Source: Acanthopleura granulata
Taxonomy: Eukaryota > Mollusca > Polyplacophora > Chitonida > Chitonidae
DNA length: 64,000 nt
Direction: 5' to 3'
Assembly: GCA_016165875.1 (NCBI GenBank)
Contig: JABBOT010000003.1
Coordinates: 31,787,663 to 31,851,662 of the forward strand
Made by a program: the position numbers and the translations under genes. Positions within the stretch are counted from its first letter, which is position 1. Every line of letters begins with the position of its first letter. Under the pieces are notes generated by a model that did not search any database, had not been told where the DNA came from, and was given only the letters and a program-made list of their open reading frames with translations. Shown here one piece after another: positions 61,210 through 64,000 of the stretch.

Positions 61210-63841
61210 ACACAAGACTTGGTCAACAGAGCGAATCCAATACCTAACCATGTTCGCGGAAGTCTCGCATTAGTCGAGGTATCGTCGGACAAATCATTAC
61301 TGGCACTTTCAGAATACAACCTATAATTTAACTAAGGGGCACGCGAAGAATCGCGTGCAATAAAGAATGCACGCGACCTTTTAGCTAATAGAATGGCAAC
61401 TAGCGGTGTTTATCCCCTCGTCTTCGGCGAATGTCTCTTTTTTATCAGTGTTGGAGGCCAAACTTCGTCAACAAGCCTCAAAGGACCCTAGGCACACATA
61501 TCAAGATATTTAACAGAATGACAGATCTGTTGTATGGATCTGGGCGCGAGATGCGATAGAGTAGAGACTGCGCCAATGTGTATCATATGAAACATAGATG
61601 ACTACAGCTTCAATGCAGACTCGTCTTTCGCATGTATGTACCGGGTGCCTTAATATACTCTCATTCCTACGATTCTGCCATGAAAACAGCGCTCTGTCAA
61701 CACATATCAGGTATCATTCAAACCACACAATCAGCAAAGCATAGGTATCTGTCTGTGTAGATGGTGATTATTATCTAAATTCTTTAAGAGAGACAAATTT
61801 ACAAGCACATGCATGACGTATTTTACGTAAGTAAGGTTTCGGAATCCATTTAATCCCTTATGATATTATCTGAAAACATCATTCTGTGTAGGAGTATTCC
61901 TTCTTGTTCTCGGTAAATAAAACTTTCCCATAACGAAGCTGTGTGTTGAGGTTGCTGATACGATTTGACTACGTGTTATTCCCTGTTATCCAGCAATCGG
62001 TTGGAATAAGCTGATGCCCAATTTTGTTATCATTAAAAACACCCAAAATTCAACAACGTGAACTCAGACCAGCCTTTGTTGGGAAAAAAGCCCAATAGAT
62101 TACACAGATAAGAGCATGGAACGTATTTGTCAATACACTGTAGTACTAACCCCTTCTGATCTGCGACATGTGGAATTGATCTTAGCTTGAAAAAACGTGC
62201 TCCACCCTGAGCGCTCGAACACATGTGTTCTCCTTCACGCTTTGAAGATCAAACGCTTGTAAAACATTCACTCAGAGCAACGAATTTACTGAACATATAC
62301 ACGCGATCCGAAATTATCACAATCCAACCAATCAATCCGCCAGTTATTCTGTAAAAGTGGCCCATGAACCAATGAGTTAGTCCGTGAACCAATGATCCAG
62401 TTCAGAAATTATTTTATAAATTGGTCTGTGGGTAATAGCGACTGATTTGCGTGCAGTCTGAAGATCTCTTACACATTTGAATGTCTAAATAGATGACGAA
62501 AAAATGTAATTTGTTTTCAGCGTTTTACGATAAGTTAAAGGCAAAGGAAAACAATACAATGAAGCCTATGTCAGACAAAAGATCATTAAACACTGCCCAC
62601 AAAAACAGTTCGATTTATTTTTTACGACTTTTTCCGGCAACCGAGGAAAATGCTTTTAAAACATTGGACCCTTTATGGTGGTCTGTTGAGACCTAGTGAT
62701 TATTAATAACGTATCATTCATATGTTTTGAAACGAAATATGGCTTGTTTCAACGTTCATTCGACAAATGCATTTATAGTTTTATGTGTATATGTGTTTTA
62801 AAGCCAAAAATCTACCAGCCTGTGTATATTAGGTGACAAAAACGTGATGGGACGTCCCTGATCACATTATAGTCACAAAAGGCTACCATAGAATCCAATG
62901 TTTCACATACATTTGGCTCGGTCGAAAGAAATTCTAAGAAAAAAAATAAATGGAGCTATTTTCCTGGAAAACATTTAATGGTCCTGTATCTGATATGTGA
63001 ATGTTTCCTTTGCCTTTAAAAATGACAGCTTTATCAAGCGGAAGATTCGAACAATGGTAGCAGTGCTTTTGATTATTTGTGACCGTTATTAATTGGCGTT
63101 GTAAACGATAAGTATCAAGCCTTTAAAATTCGGCTCTATGTGTTATGGAGTGTAAATCGTTGGGCGAAAAACAAACATTTCATACGTGGCGAAAATATCT
63201 ATATACCAAATAGTGAGACCGGATGTCATCATACCACCGGCCACGTTGCCAGTAATGTTTCGTCAGCATTAATTCAATATTTCCCCAGCCATTTTACAAT
63301 GGTTCATATTTTGGAACCACGCATTATCGTTGCCCTCACTTGGAATTACGTGTATTTTGTAGCATGGTACACTAGTATCAGGTTTAATTTCTGAGGCTCT
63401 GGTTTTGAAGAGGCCACAAGCTATAGGGCTATGCAATTATTAGTATTATTACTTACCGAGTATTGTACATAGCTTATGCATGTTGATGCGGATGCCACAT
63501 GCCACAATTAACAGGGTTATAGGATTTTGGTCATCAACAGAAGATCATGTTGTTTCATAACCCAGACAAACTTATAGCCATGAAAGACAGATTTGTCCGG
63601 ATGGCAGGCGTTTGGAGTAGTGTTATCCTCAGCTATTAATGTTCCAGTTTGATGTTGTTTCAGAGTGACATGATGTAAGGGATTCGGATGTAACCGCTGG
63701 TGTTCTGACAATGGCGAGAAAGCCGGGAAGTGAAAGATAAAGGGAAAGAGAGGCTGGACCAAGTCGCAGCTGCTGCTAATGCATCACTGAGGTAAAAGGT
63801 TTTCTCCTGGCGTTGTATTTTACAGCTTGATCCCTGTGAAC

Positions 63842-63856
63842 GCCACCTAGCGGCAG
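63842..63856 (-). promoter_or_regulatory. CTCF-like site
   Basis: GCCACCTAGCGGCAG matches the reverse CTCF core GCCCCCTRSTGG at 10 of 12 positions. Confidence 0.35.
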
Positions 63857-64000
63857 GCGTTGAGACTGTAGGTGTAAAAAAGAGATCCGTTACAGTGGGC
63901 AAGTCGGGTTATAAATGAGCTTGGACCTTCGTCGCCTCTATTACATTTCCACCTTTCGTTCTGTTGGATTGCATTGGGTCTAAAACAATTAGGTGTGTCG

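Larger units (their letters stand above)
60721..64000. other. Noncoding stretch
   Basis: No gene was recognised. Decayed CAATCAATC/AACCAATGA words lie at 62320-62410. The part at 62700-63540 is AT-rich. The end (63700-63990) is GC-richer. Frames of 60-84 codons show no domain. Confidence 0.55.

Noticed and set aside
1..64000. Known bilaterian microRNAs such as let-7, miR-10, miR-124, miR-9 and miR-1
   Set aside because: None of the mature sequences I know was found on reading; a proper hairpin search was not possible.
1..64000. Prokaryotic operons, defence systems or viral genes
   Set aside because: No reading frame of suitable length or domain content exists, and the SINEs show the DNA is animal. 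No reverse transcriptase or transposase motif was seen either.

Overview
This is a stretch of metazoan nuclear DNA, most likely from a lophotrochozoan and probably a mollusc. It is AT-rich and lacks the long tightly packed reading frames of a prokaryote. It carries tRNA-headed SINEs whose reverse-orientation 3' end runs from a TTTA tract into GTTTTACGCCGTACTC, AAGAATATTTCACTTAT and then GACGGCG. I remember this signature as very common in mollusc genomes; I could not run a search. The widest region open on both strands is a tandem repeat, and no known protein domain, tRNA gene, rRNA or recognised microRNA was found.

The window reads as a gene desert or a very long intron. The best coding candidate is a possible first exon at 5211-5411 (+): good start context, signal-peptide-like N-terminus, four clustered cysteines, and a full-consensus splice donor in phase 0. 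If real, the remaining 58 kb could be its first intron. A possible GC-richer 5' exon ending at a consensus donor lies at about 27760-28520. A 105-codon minus-strand frame at 19135-19452 is a weak third candidate.

Repeats explain much of the rest. Four SINE insertions have target-site duplications that can be read directly or nearly so: 2440-2769 (-), 16501-16615 (-, 5'-truncated), 42375-42632 (+) and 43290-43543 (+). Four partial or decayed SINE copies and two weaker SINE-like pieces add to these. Four minisatellites occupy 11010-11720 (39-bp unit), 48230-48935 (about 55-56 bp), 51485-52260 (about 40 bp, with a SINE tail inside) and 55105-55660 (about 40 bp, strongly decayed). Patches of decayed 4-bp sequence related to TCAG/ATCA lie at 7900-9180, 41620-41775, 42900-43280, 43555-43600 and 62320-62410. 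A nested inverted repeat with 123-bp arms sits at 26688-27043, and a loopless 31-bp hairpin at 20541-20602.

Several blocks look like regulatory DNA: visibly higher GC, few simple repeats, and many homeodomain, POU-octamer, SOX, TCF and RUNX cores. They lie at about 12355-13400, 34050-34530, 36000-38900, 44900-45700 and 57100-60720. CTCF-like motifs cluster at 58.6-63.9 kb. These calls rest on motif reading only; cross-species conservation would decide them. I saw no clearly new molecular system; the most unusual object is the nested palindrome at 26.7-27.0 kb.
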